A DNA stretch of 60,008 nucleotides from Candidatus Methanoperedens sp. (GTDB lineage Archaea; Halobacteriota; Methanosarcinia; Methanosarcinales; Methanoperedenaceae). The stretch covers positions 1 through 60,008 of the forward strand of contig VEPM01000025.1 of the NCBI GenBank assembly GCA_012026795.1, read 5' to 3'. Each line of letters opens with the position of its first letter. Within the stretch, counting starts at the first letter, position 1. Of the stretch, positions 52,436 through 60,008 are shown piece by piece. Made by a program: the position numbers and the translations under genes. The notes beneath the pieces were generated by a model. That model ran no database searches. It saw nothing but the letters and a program-made list of their open reading frames with translations, and had not been told where the DNA came from.

Positions 52436-52466
52436 TATCCTCTACCCCTGAGCCCCGGAGGACACA

Positions 52467-53876
52467 ATGAATGTAATGCTATCTTCTATATTTGAACCGG
52501 AATCAGTGGCAGTAATAGGCGCATCAAATAATGAGTCTAAATGGGGAGGGCGGATACTGAAAAACCTGCTAAGCGGTTTCCAGGGAAAGATATATCCTGT
52601 CAACCCGAATGAAAATATTGTCCAGGGGCTTGATTCCTATCCGTCGGTGCTTGATATTCCAGGAACAGTGGAGCTTGGTGTGATAATTGTGCCCTATAAA
52701 TATGTCCATACGATCGCTGAAGAATGCGGAAAAAAAGGAGTTAAGGGTCTTGTCGTGATAAGTGCAGGATTCAGCGAGGCCGGGAATGAAGGTGCTGAAC
52801 TTGAACTTGTCTCAATCGTAAGAAAATACGGCATGCGGATGATAGGGCCCAATACGCTTGGTATTGTCAATGAGCGCGCAAGGCTGAATGCAAGCATTAT
52901 CGGAAGACTTCCGCATCCGGGATCTATATCTTTTATCACCCAGAGCGGCTCGCTTGGTCTTGCCCTTGCAGAATGGACGATCGCTACTGAACTGGGTCTG
53001 AGTAAAGTGATAAGCACCGGCAATAAGGCTGAGACGGATGACGTTGACCTTATCGAATACTTAAGCAGCGACCCCTCAACTGGCGTCGTAGCCATGTATG
53101 TTGAGGGGATAAAGAGAGGGAGGAGGTTCCTCGACGCTGCCCGAAACATCAAAAAACCGATAGTCGCTATCAAGACCGGACGGTCAAAGCGGGGGGCAAA
53201 AGCAGTTTTTTCACATACGGGCTCAATTGCGGGATCCGATGAGGTTTATTCAGCTGCTTTCAGGCAGGCAGGAATATTGCGAGTGGATACGATCGATGAA
53301 CTTTTTGACGCTGCCCTTGCCTTTTCATGCCAGCCTCTTCCACATGGGAATAACGTTGCCATATTATCGAATGGGGGCGGAGCGTCAATAGTTGCAACTG
53401 ATGAATGTGAGAGGCAGGGACTAAATATTGTAGATTTGACCGGGGAAACGAAGGAAAAAATTAAAAAAGTCATCCCGGAATTTGCATCTGTTTCAAATCC
53501 GATAGATACGGCAGGAACAGTTTCATTCAGGATATATAATGATTCAATAAAAGCACTTCACGATGATCCCAACGTGGATGCCATCATAGTCATTTACGTC
53601 CATACAATGATCTCAAACGCGATGCCTCCTGCTGAAGCAGTGGTTGAGATGAAACAAAAATGCGACAAGGAAATTGGAAAAAAACCCATAATCGCATGCT
53701 GGATGGGGGGCATGGGGACTGAGGAAGGAGTGGATCTTTTAAAGAGCGGATGTATCCCGAATTACCCGGTTCCTGAGAGGGCTGTGAAAGCTCTTTCTGC
53801 CCTCATAAAACACAGGGAATTCCTTGAAACGGTAAAGACAGATTTTGCATATGCAAAACCCCAGGAGAGCTTATGA
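52467..53876 (+). CDS. acdA: ADP-forming acetyl-CoA synthetase, alpha subunit
   Basis: A 469-residue subunit with a CoA-binding Rossmann domain (VAVIGASNNESKWGGRI), a succinyl-CoA ligase-like flavodoxin domain (FITQSGSLGLALAEW) and the phosphohistidine loop VFSHTGSIAGSDEVY, where His250 corresponds to the histidine phosphorylated in the Pyrococcus enzyme. It converts acyl-CoA, ADP and phosphate to acid, CoA and ATP, so it yields energy from acetyl-CoA or other acyl-CoA. A GGAGG site lies 7 bases before the start. It overlaps the beta subunit gene by four bases. Confidence 0.94.
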   Translation: MNVMLSSIFEPESVAVIGASNNESKWGGRILKNLLSGFQGKIYPVNPNENIVQGLDSYPSVLDIPGTVELGVIIVPYKYVHTIAEECGKKGVKGLVVISAGFSEAGNEGAELELVSIVRKYGMRMIGPNTLGIVNERARLNASIIGRLPHPGSISFITQSGSLGLALAEWTIATELGLSKVISTGNKAETDDVDLIEYLSSDPSTGVVAMYVEGIKRGRRFLDAARNIKKPIVAIKTGRSKRGAKAVFSHTGSIAGSDEVYSAAFRQAGILRVDTIDELFDAALAFSCQPLPHGNNVAILSNGGGASIVATDECERQGLNIVDLTGETKEKIKKVIPEFASVSNPIDTAGTVSFRIYNDSIKALHDDPNVDAIIVIYVHTMISNAMPPAEAVVEMKQKCDKEIGKKPIIACWMGGMGTEEGVDLLKSGCIPNYPVPERAVKALSALIKHREFLETVKTDFAYAKPQESL

Positions 53877-54520
53877 AAATACTTACGGAACATGAAGCAA
53901 AAAAGCTTCTTTCAAAATATGGCATACCTGTTACGAAAGAGAGCCTTGCAGAAAACGCTACCGAAGCCCTTGCAATCGCTGCACAGATAGGAACTCCAGT
54001 TGCCATGAAAATATCATCACCTGATATTTCACATAAGAGCGATGCAGGGGGCGTTGAATTAAATGTGGTTGTGGGAAAGGTGAAGACGACCTATAACAAA
54101 ATAATTTCCCGAATTAAAAAAGCGGCTCCGGATGCAAGGATCGAAGGAATCCTTGTCCAGCAGATGGCGCCACAAGGTCATGAGATAATCGTTGGCCTTA
54201 AAAAGGATGCGCAGTTCGGTCATGCCCTGATGTTCGGTCTTGGCGGGATATTCGTTGAAGTTTATAAGGATGTTTCATTCAGGGTCGTTCCTATAGAACA
54301 AAATGAAGCTCTGGATATGATCTCGGAAATAAAGGGATATCCGATATTAAAAGGTATCAGGGGAAGGAAACCTGCGGATATTGAGGCGATAGCCGCTGTT
54401 CTTGTTTCAGTGTCCCGGATGGCGCAAAAAGAAAACATTGCCGAGCTTGATATCAATCCGTTGATAGTGGGTGAAACCGGAGCGGTAGCGGTGGATGCAA
54501 GAGCTATGATAGATGTCTGA
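53873..54520 (+). CDS. acdB: ADP-forming acetyl-CoA synthetase, beta subunit
   Basis: A 215-residue ATP-grasp protein: LTEHEAKKLLSKYGIPVTKE at the start, PVAMKISSPDISHKSDAGGV, the second swivel histidine-like region GHEIIVGLKKDAQFGHALMF and LRG-type IKGYPILKGIRGRKP, and a closing AELDINPLIVG. It binds ADP and takes the phosphate from the alpha-subunit histidine. A separate beta subunit is the normal state in Methanosarcinales relatives and Pyrococcus. Translation is coupled to acdA through the ATGA overlap. Confidence 0.94.
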   Translation: MKILTEHEAKKLLSKYGIPVTKESLAENATEALAIAAQIGTPVAMKISSPDISHKSDAGGVELNVVVGKVKTTYNKIISRIKKAAPDARIEGILVQQMAPQGHEIIVGLKKDAQFGHALMFGLGGIFVEVYKDVSFRVVPIEQNEALDMISEIKGYPILKGIRGRKPADIEAIAAVLVSVSRMAQKENIAELDINPLIVGETGAVAVDARAMIDV

Positions 54521-54523
54521 ATC

Positions 54524-57500
54524 CTATGAATTCACCACCCCACTTATATTTCCGGTTGGCTTCTTAACAAGCTCAATATCATTTACAATAACGGCGCTCG
54601 ATATAGTCGAGACCGTAGTACTGTTCATATAATACTCCGGATCGAACCTCGCAGTAACCTCGTATGTTCCTTCCGAAACAGCAAGCGAATAAAAACCGGA
54701 GCCATCAGTGGTTGCCGAGGTTCCGTTGGTGAATAAAGTCACACCCGGTATCGCAGTTTCATTGATGCTATCAATTACTGTACCGTTAATGTACCTGACT
54801 TCAGATAGTGCATCTGTGTACAGCGTGATGATTGTCGCAGAAAATGCAGGATAAACATGCTTGAAAGAATCTCCCGGATTATCCACAGGTATGCCGGAAC
54901 CAGTAATATTTTGCGCCGAATCTATAATACTCTGTGCGGAAGTACTATCAATCTCAAGGCCATTGATAGATGTTCCACCCCATACATTTGCCTTATCCGT
55001 AGCGGCCACAAACTCCTGGTTCGTCATTTCATAGTATTTGCCGCCTGTTGGATGAAGGCCATTTAAACTTAAGTTTGCTTCAACAGGTTCATCCGCCAGG
55101 TTAACGACCATCAATTTTAATGTATTTGCCTGTGCTGAATCAGTACTTGCCCATATCGAGAGGTTATCTTCCATGGAACTTGAAGAATTTACCAGCATAT
55201 CCCCGAATAATTGGGCATACATGAAATATGTGTAATAAACCGGTGTAGGGTAGAACTTATCCTCTATGGTTATCTCTCGTGTCGAGTAACCTATAGATAT
55301 GGAAGATCCATTGGAATTGAGCAAACCGTAACTTGTATCTAAGTTCCCTGAAGGGCTGATAGGCTGGTCATAGAGTTCCCAGTGCATCACAATATCTGCG
55401 CCGCTATTTGCCTGCCTTGCCAGTGTGTCGGCCATGTACAGGGCATTGGCATGATTAAACGTATATGAGGTAGCAAGGTCAGCTGCCATGGAGTTGAACT
55501 CAGTTACAGCGATCATGGTATCATTTAGTTCGCGGTTATCCAGAAGTTCTCTTTTTTCCTTTACGCAGGAATCAATGTGTTTACGCGAGGAAAAATCAAA
55601 CATATCCTCATAATTTTTCTCACCGCCGTTGTGATTCCATAACGGGTAATAGTGATAACTCAGAACATCAAGGGATTTGTTAGCCCGAATTTCCGGATCC
55701 AGTGTAAGAGGATCGATAAAATCCAGATATGCCCTCCAGAAAGTGTCATTGTCATGTGCTGCGGTTGTGGGACCCGTAACAAGAATATCAGTATCCACGT
55801 CTTTTAATGCATTATAATACTTCTTGTACCTGGAAACATATTCCTGGCCGAAAGGAACGGATTTCCCGCTGACCCTTTCAAGATCCAGCTCATTCCCAAG
55901 TTCCCAGTATTTGAAATTATAATTATTCTCTATGTTTGTATATCGAAGCATATCGGCCCAGAGGTCGGGGTCGCAGGTGTTGATATCTACTTCGATCATT
56001 ACATCGGCTCCTACATAATCTGCAAATGCCGCCAGTGCATCGATCTCATCCTTCTGGTAACCCTTAGTGTATGCATTTTGAACAACGGTCGGCGTTGGGC
56101 TGCTGCACCTGTCATATCCCACAGTCAGGGGATTACCTTCGTTATAATATGAACGCTGCTTCCAGGCGTCCAACAGGCCGTCACCATCTGTATCGTAATA
56201 GCCCGCAGCATAATACTGGGTGTTGTTCCTGTCCCAGGTAACGCTGTTAGAGGCCAGGCCCCCGGCGTATCTTAAAACCCCGGGTTTGATTAACCTGGTT
56301 AACTCCCGCAATTTTAACGAGTCATTCGGATAGGGCCTTCCCCAATAGAATGCCCAGTTGCCAAGACCTGCGCCCAGGATATTCCTGCTAAATGGATGGG
56401 TCTTGTTTGTAATATCCACCTCCAGTGTCGCTTTCGGATAAATGGTAGTTGTGAAATTCATGGGCGGATTTTCTTCGTATTCTGCCTGGTTTCCTGATTC
56501 ATCCATGGAAACGATCCTGTATTGATAGGTGCTCTGGTTTTTTAGCCCGGTGATAACCACGCGATGGCTGGTGGTAAGGCTGCCATCGCTCTTATTTATG
56601 CCATAATTATTTTCCCCGTAATATACTCTTGAATCAGAGGGTTCATCAGTAACCCAGGAAATCGTTGCCCGATCAGACCGGATATCAGCCGCTGTAACAT
56701 TACTGATCACCGGAGGTACTTCATCCGGAGGAGCTGTTGTGAATTCACCCTGATCCTGCGCGGTGTTTTGAGATGTATTGACCTGGTGATCCCTGGAAAT
56801 GATGCTAAAATTATAGCGGGTATTAGCAGTGAGATTATTTAGTACGATCTTATGGTTTTTGCTGAACTCCTGCTCCTCAATAAATGAGTTTATTGCATCT
56901 TTCCCAAAACCCAGGGTTGAATTTGTGTATTCATCCGTCTGCCATGTGACCGTTGCGCTTTTCCATGTAATATTCGTTATTGACAGATTGTAAACAAGAG
57001 GGGGATCAGGATCATCTACCCATTCAAGGAAAATATCATCCAGGTAGTAACGGATCGTACCTGAAGAGGTAAACCAGAAAACCAGCCTGAAAAATCGGCC
57101 TCCTTTATTAATATCATCAAGAGATATATTTATCCTGTACCAGGTATCCGGATTTACCGTTCCGTTGATATAATCTCTTATCTTTACTGAATAACCGTTA
57201 TCTGCAGTTACAACAAGATAGTCCAGATTATCAAGATTATTTCCGGGATTGAATGAGAAAGATAGATTCCTGTATTGGTTGGGATACATCCAGTACAGGG
57301 CTGTCCATTGCTCTGATCTTCTATCCAGATCAAAGGCACCCCATCCGCCCTGACAGGAAGGGCCGTAATGGTTAACATCGATTGCATAATTACCGCTGTA
57401 AACAGCATCGGATTGTGTTATATTATATGCAGGTGAACCGCTGATCCCGCATGGCCAGGTACCATCGGCCCATTGCTCTGCGATCGTATCATCATATACA

Positions 57501-57610
57501 GTATCCTGATTTTGGGCAGCTGCTATACCAACAACATGGAATGTTATTAGCAGTAAAACTATGCTGATTAAAGTTGATATCGATTTTGAGAATATTTTAA
57601 CGTTTTTCAT
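54524..57610 (-). CDS. Secreted clan GH-A glycoside hydrolase-like protein
   Basis: A 1028-residue secreted protein. After a signal peptide (1-33) come a jelly-roll carbohydrate-binding-like domain (to about 200), two fibronectin type III domains (205-292 and 298-392), and a TIM-barrel region from about 395 to 800. The barrel has the clan GH-A pair: acid/base Glu574 in YWELGNELD and nucleophile Glu704 in IAVTEFNS, as in arabinofuranosidases and xylosidases of GH51/GH39 type. A beta-sandwich follows, then a carboxypeptidase-regulatory-like domain ending TGNISGVV and two residues. It would cleave surface or biofilm polysaccharide. Such an enzyme is unusual for this type of archaeon. Confidence 0.78.
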   Translation of the reverse strand: MKNVKIFSKSISTLISIVLLLITFHVVGIAAAQNQDTVYDDTIAEQWADGTWPCGISGSPAYNITQSDAVYSGNYAIDVNHYGPSCQGGWGAFDLDRRSEQWTALYWMYPNQYRNLSFSFNPGNNLDNLDYLVVTADNGYSVKIRDYINGTVNPDTWYRINISLDDINKGGRFFRLVFWFTSSGTIRYYLDDIFLEWVDDPDPPLVYNLSITNITWKSATVTWQTDEYTNSTLGFGKDAINSFIEEQEFSKNHKIVLNNLTANTRYNFSIISRDHQVNTSQNTAQDQGEFTTAPPDEVPPVISNVTAADIRSDRATISWVTDEPSDSRVYYGENNYGINKSDGSLTTSHRVVITGLKNQSTYQYRIVSMDESGNQAEYEENPPMNFTTTIYPKATLEVDITNKTHPFSRNILGAGLGNWAFYWGRPYPNDSLKLRELTRLIKPGVLRYAGGLASNSVTWDRNNTQYYAAGYYDTDGDGLLDAWKQRSYYNEGNPLTVGYDRCSSPTPTVVQNAYTKGYQKDEIDALAAFADYVGADVMIEVDINTCDPDLWADMLRYTNIENNYNFKYWELGNELDLERVSGKSVPFGQEYVSRYKKYYNALKDVDTDILVTGPTTAAHDNDTFWRAYLDFIDPLTLDPEIRANKSLDVLSYHYYPLWNHNGGEKNYEDMFDFSSRKHIDSCVKEKRELLDNRELNDTMIAVTEFNSMAADLATSYTFNHANALYMADTLARQANSGADIVMHWELYDQPISPSGNLDTSYGLLNSNGSSISIGYSTREITIEDKFYPTPVYYTYFMYAQLFGDMLVNSSSSMEDNLSIWASTDSAQANTLKLMVVNLADEPVEANLSLNGLHPTGGKYYEMTNQEFVAATDKANVWGGTSINGLEIDSTSAQSIIDSAQNITGSGIPVDNPGDSFKHVYPAFSATIITLYTDALSEVRYINGTVIDSINETAIPGVTLFTNGTSATTDGSGFYSLAVSEGTYEVTARFDPEYYMNSTTVSTISSAVIVNDIELVKKPTGNISGVVNS

Positions 57611-57748
57611 AATTCCCTCTTACCTATTTATGGTTTCCATTTTTTCATTTTTGATTTAATGTATATATCGATTAAATAATCCTTGTAACATAATCATGAT
57701 TATCATTAATGAACGTGTCGGTTAGATATTTCAGAATGGAGAATTCTT

Positions 57749-58924
57749 TTATTCTTTTCCCAGTAGTTCCCCTGCGACTATCAATCTCATGATATTCTGG
57801 GCGCCTTCTGCCCCAACTATATATGATGTAATGCCCCTGAAACCCCGCTCAAGTCCTGCTTCCCTGGTATATCCGTAGGCGCCATGCCACATCATTACTT
57901 CCTTGATTATGTCAAAAGCCGCAGTTGGAGCCGCAAGTTTTGCTGCTGCCACTGCTTTATTTAATTCCTGATGGCTAAACCTTTTCTGATCAAGCATCCA
58001 GGCAGCCTTATGGACAAGAAGCCTTGCAGATTCAAGTTTGATAAAATTCTCAGCAAGCTGGAACTGGAGCCCTTCAAACTTAGCAAGAGGGGAGCCGAAA
58101 ACAGTCCGTCCTTTCATATACCCGATGCCAGCCTCCAATGCCTTTTGCGCCGCACCGATGCAGGCTGCGGCTACAAGTGTCCGTGCACAGTTGAATCCTT
58201 CCATTGCGTAATAGAAACCTTTGTTCCATTCCCCTATAAGATAGTTATAGGGTATCCTGACATTTTTCATCATTATAATTCCGTTGGACATACCCGCCCT
58301 TCCCATCTGTTTGATTGTACTGATAGTAACACCTGACATATCTTTTACAGGAAGGTAACAGAAAGACAATCCCTTATGACCGTGTTCAGGGTCTGTTTTC
58401 ACGATGGTTACATAGCCTCCGCCGTATCTTGCTGTTTCCCTGACCCCGCTTATGTATGTCTTTGTGCCGTTTAACACAAGTTCCCCGTTCTTTTTTTCCA
58501 TAATTGTTGAAATTGAAGCAATATCCGAGCCTCCACTTGCCTCTGTGGAAGCTATGCCAAGAAATGTCTCTCCTGCTGTAACCAGCGGCAGGATTTCTTC
58601 CTTTGCACTTTTTGTTCCATATTTTTCAAATATATATCCCCATCCTGCTTCTACCAGATAATACACGGCTGTGGCCATGCTTATATCTGCCCTTGCAATT
58701 TCCTCGGCTGCTATGGATGCTATTGTGAAATCAGCCCCTTTGCCTCCGTATTCCTGTGAAATCGTTATGCCAAGAAGCCCGAAGTCGGCCATGTCCTTCA
58801 GGAGTTCGGGTGGGATTTCTCCGTTCTCATCTATTTCAGAAGCGCGAGGTGCGATGTTTTTTGAACAAAATTCCCGGACTGATTTCCTGAAAAGTTCCTG
58901 TTCCCCGGTAAATGCGAAATCCAT
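57749..58924 (-). CDS. Acyl-CoA dehydrogenase
   Basis: A 391-residue flavoenzyme of the acyl-CoA dehydrogenase family: an N-terminal helical domain beginning MDFAFTGEQELFRKSVREFC, FAD/substrate motifs FLGIASTEASGGSD and YISGVRETARYGGGYV, and a C-terminal helical domain with YGYTREAGLERGFR. The Glu in VGAEGAQNIMR is at the place of the catalytic base of the YEGT motif. It oxidises acyl-CoA to enoyl-CoA, passing electrons to an electron-transfer flavoprotein that is not encoded nearby. Together with acdAB it suggests acyl-CoA metabolism. The gene has a TATA-like upstream region. Confidence 0.92.
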   Translation of the reverse strand: MDFAFTGEQELFRKSVREFCSKNIAPRASEIDENGEIPPELLKDMADFGLLGITISQEYGGKGADFTIASIAAEEIARADISMATAVYYLVEAGWGYIFEKYGTKSAKEEILPLVTAGETFLGIASTEASGGSDIASISTIMEKKNGELVLNGTKTYISGVRETARYGGGYVTIVKTDPEHGHKGLSFCYLPVKDMSGVTISTIKQMGRAGMSNGIIMMKNVRIPYNYLIGEWNKGFYYAMEGFNCARTLVAAACIGAAQKALEAGIGYMKGRTVFGSPLAKFEGLQFQLAENFIKLESARLLVHKAAWMLDQKRFSHQELNKAVAAAKLAAPTAAFDIIKEVMMWHGAYGYTREAGLERGFRGITSYIVGAEGAQNIMRLIVAGELLGKE

Positions 58925-59041
58925 AATTCCCCTTTTTATATTTTGATTTCACACTATAAAAATGCTTCCTATTAGTGAGCGATGGGATTTTCCATCTTGA
59001 CTTTGTTTTGTATAGGCGCACCACCTTCATTCAGTCTAAAA

Positions 59042-59126
59042 TGGAACGCGGATGACGCAGATGACACGGATTAACACGGATACGAAATCCGTGAGTACCC
59101 GCCCAATCCACGCTATCCTTGTTCCA
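59042..59126. repeat. ACGGAT-type palindromic repeat
   Basis: Imperfect hairpin bounded by TGGAAC and GTTCCA with the words ACACGGATTAACACGGAT and AAATCCGTGAGTA. It is of the same type as 11993-12074. The whole gap 58925-59430 holds only this and the next repeat; I see no gene. Confidence 0.75.
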
Positions 59127-59222
59127 TCGCTAAGAGCTTGTCTGAAAATTTGATTTACATTTGTTTTCACACCGATTCGATGCACATAATTGGTTATGAG
59201 TGAGTATTCAGATGCATTTTTA

Positions 59223-59273
59223 GACAGGATTTACTGGATGGAAATTAATCCTGTCCATCCTGTAAATCCTGTC
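59223..59273. repeat. GACAGGATT-type inverted repeat
   Basis: GACAGGATTTACTGGATGGA and TCCATCCTGTAAATCCTGTC, 20-base arms 11 bases apart with one mismatch. A common kind of dispersed palindrome in archaeal and bacterial genomes. Confidence 0.8.
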
Positions 59274-59442
59274 CAGAATAAATATTTAGACATGCTCTAA
59301 AACCCCATCGACTGGCGTTGCCATTTTACCCTTTTGACCTTATTTCGAAAAAAGAGACGCTTCGCATTTCGAAGGGTCGCCCAGCCCAAACGATTCACAT
59401 GGCGTGCCGGATGAATTGGCGCTCGCGTCCCGCCTGCTGAAT

Positions 59443-59510
59443 AAGAGAGAGCGGTTTTCCGCCCTCTCTCTTCTAAGAACCGTACATGCGACTTTCACCG
59501 CATACGGCTC
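59443..59510 (-). ncRNA. Group II intron domains V and VI (outer intron)
   Basis: Read on the minus strand, 59510-59477 is a 34-base domain V: GAGCCGTATGCGGTGAAAGT followed by CGCATGTACGGTTC, a hairpin with the bulge and tetraloop of catalytic group II introns. It is followed by a GAGAGAG hairpin (59472-59443) suited to domain VI. The 3' splice end should be near 59435-59440, in TTATTCAG. This domain V lies just downstream of the maturase fragment. Confidence 0.85.
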
Positions 59511-59527
59511 AAGCACTTGATAACCCT

Positions 59528-59912
59528 TTAAATCGGGCAGCAGTTATTTATCATGGTCTCAGTTTCAGGTTGCCAATCTTTTTTTTTTGTCTTATCCCAC
59601 ACTCGATTTGTTAGGTTTGTTAGTCTCTTGACTCCCAATTTTATCTTTCGCAAGATAAAATAGTCTTTGTCAAGATGGGGGTTCATATCTAACTTCAATT
59701 TTGTATGTCTGACTATCTTTGTATCAGATAGAAGGTTCAGTTGTTTATCTCCCTCAGAAAATATCCATTTTCTCTTTCCATCGGAATGCCAATATTTATT
59801 AGCAATCCAATGTCTGGATTTATGAGGATGTCTTCTTTTAGCCCAATGCCAGAGCATATTCCAGATTATTGAATCAAGTTTTTGGAATATTTCACTGGAT
59901 ACAACTGATTGC
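59528..59912 (-). pseudogene. Group II intron-encoded protein, maturase-domain fragment
   Basis: On the minus strand, codons from about 59912 read [18 protein letters not shown] and then MLWHWAKRRHPHKSRHWIAN, KYWHSDGKRKWIF, which is the maturase (domain X) signature of intron-encoded reverse transcriptases. The frame closes at 59528, about 17 bases before domain V. The reverse transcriptase domain is missing: upstream the sequence changes abruptly to the 3' end of another intron. An ATG at 59857 opens a 109-residue frame, but it is only a piece of a 400-600 residue protein. Confidence 0.8.
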
Positions 59913-59918
59913 CGAATA

Positions 59919-59985
59919 AAGAAGAACGGTTGCCCGTCCTTCCTCTTCTAAGAACCGTACGTGAAACTTTCATCTCATACGGCTC
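59919..59985 (-). ncRNA. Group II intron domains V and VI (second, probably nested intron)
   Basis: A second 34-base domain V on the minus strand at 59985-59952: GAGCCGTATGAGATGAAAGT followed by TTCACGTACGGTTC, then a domain VI-like hairpin to 59919 and a TTATTC end motif. Its sequence before domain V (an AAAGGGTTAT stretch) matches that of the outer intron, so both are of one subclass. The rest of this intron lies beyond the window edge. Confidence 0.82.
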
Positions 59986-60008
59986 AAGCGTTCTATAACC
60001 CTTTGATC

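Larger units (their letters stand above)
59435..60008 (-). mobile_element. Group II intron, probably a twintron, continuing past the window
   Basis: The order on the minus strand is: 3' end of intron two (domains V and VI), maturase fragment of intron one, domains V and VI of intron one. This is what results when one group II intron inserts into the maturase gene of another. Both 3' ends carry TTAGAAGAG after domain V and TTATTC at the end. Confidence 0.7.

Noticed and set aside
51184-52470. A 428-codon open frame on the plus strand opposite tnpB
   Set aside because: It is antisense to a TnpB with every catalytic residue and zinc-finger cysteine in place, and its translation resembles no protein; the openness follows from the codon use of tnpB.
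59300-59434. Possible host-gene fragment next to the intron 3' end
   Set aside because: A minus-strand frame of about 45 codons runs through here (containing LGWATLRNAKRLFF), but it is short, matches nothing I know, and could be chance in a GC-rich spacer.
1-60008. CRISPR array, tRNA or rRNA genes
   Set aside because: I found no regularly spaced short repeats, no cloverleaf with a TTCGANNC-type arm, and no conserved rRNA stretches on either strand.

Overview
This is a stretch of archaeal chromosome, most likely from a Methanosarcinales-like euryarchaeon. The direct signs are a topoisomerase VI A/B pair, a Mre11-Rad50-NurA-HerA repair operon, ADP-forming acetyl-CoA synthetase, a Tes/MJ0619-type radical SAM enzyme of archaeal lipid synthesis, TATA-box promoters with short leaders, and many dispersed intergenic repeats. 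Placement nearer Methanoperedens-type archaea is inference from gene mix and repeat load; no rRNA or marker gene in the window settles it.

Layout. 0-8.5 kb: a broken uppP remnant, a PHP-domain protein, then a phosphate-starvation region: psiE, several very small genes, a TIM-barrel enzyme and pstSCAB-phoU. Four near-identical promoter elements recur here and one sits in front of pstS, so they look like a shared phosphate operator. 8.5-11.8 kb: a molybdate/tungstate block on the minus strand (moeA, tupB, tupC, modE) with an inverted repeat in front of moeA. 11.8-18.3 kb: an accessory island in which toxin-antitoxin modules (two hicAB copies with the same broken hicA, a vapBC stacked on a vapC stump, a HEPN/MNT pair, a RelBE-like pair) and small winged-helix genes are separated by copies of one GC-rich repeat family.

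18.3-30.1 kb: a membrane protein of unknown role, topoisomerase VI led by a stand-alone RAM-domain gene, two radical SAM genes (Tes-like and PflX-like), a patatin-like lipase with an inserted domain, and two ion transporters. 30.2-38.3 kb: a five-gene minus-strand operon mre11-rad50-nurA-(unknown)-herA for DNA end resection. 38.4-43.4 kb: a DUF4382 lipoprotein, a secreted subtilase, a DUF998 membrane protein and an ornithine cyclodeaminase-family dehydrogenase. 43.4-45.4 kb: a second small toxin-antitoxin island ending in a stray copy of part of the dehydrogenase gene.

45.4-58.9 kb: a secreted beta-helix protein with a damaged C-terminal domain, a ferredoxin, a phosphoesterase, a biotin-synthase-like radical SAM protein, glutamate/leucine-type dehydrogenase, a lone TnpB element, ADP-forming acetyl-CoA synthetase, a secreted clan GH-A hydrolase and an acyl-CoA dehydrogenase. 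59-60 kb: dispersed palindromic repeats and the 3' ends of two group II introns on the minus strand, apparently one nested in the maturase gene of the other.

The strongest leads for new biology are the repeat-separated toxin-antitoxin island, the shared promoter with its small proteins around the phosphate genes, the unknown gene inside the HerA-NurA operon, and the matching C-terminal domains of the two large secreted enzymes.
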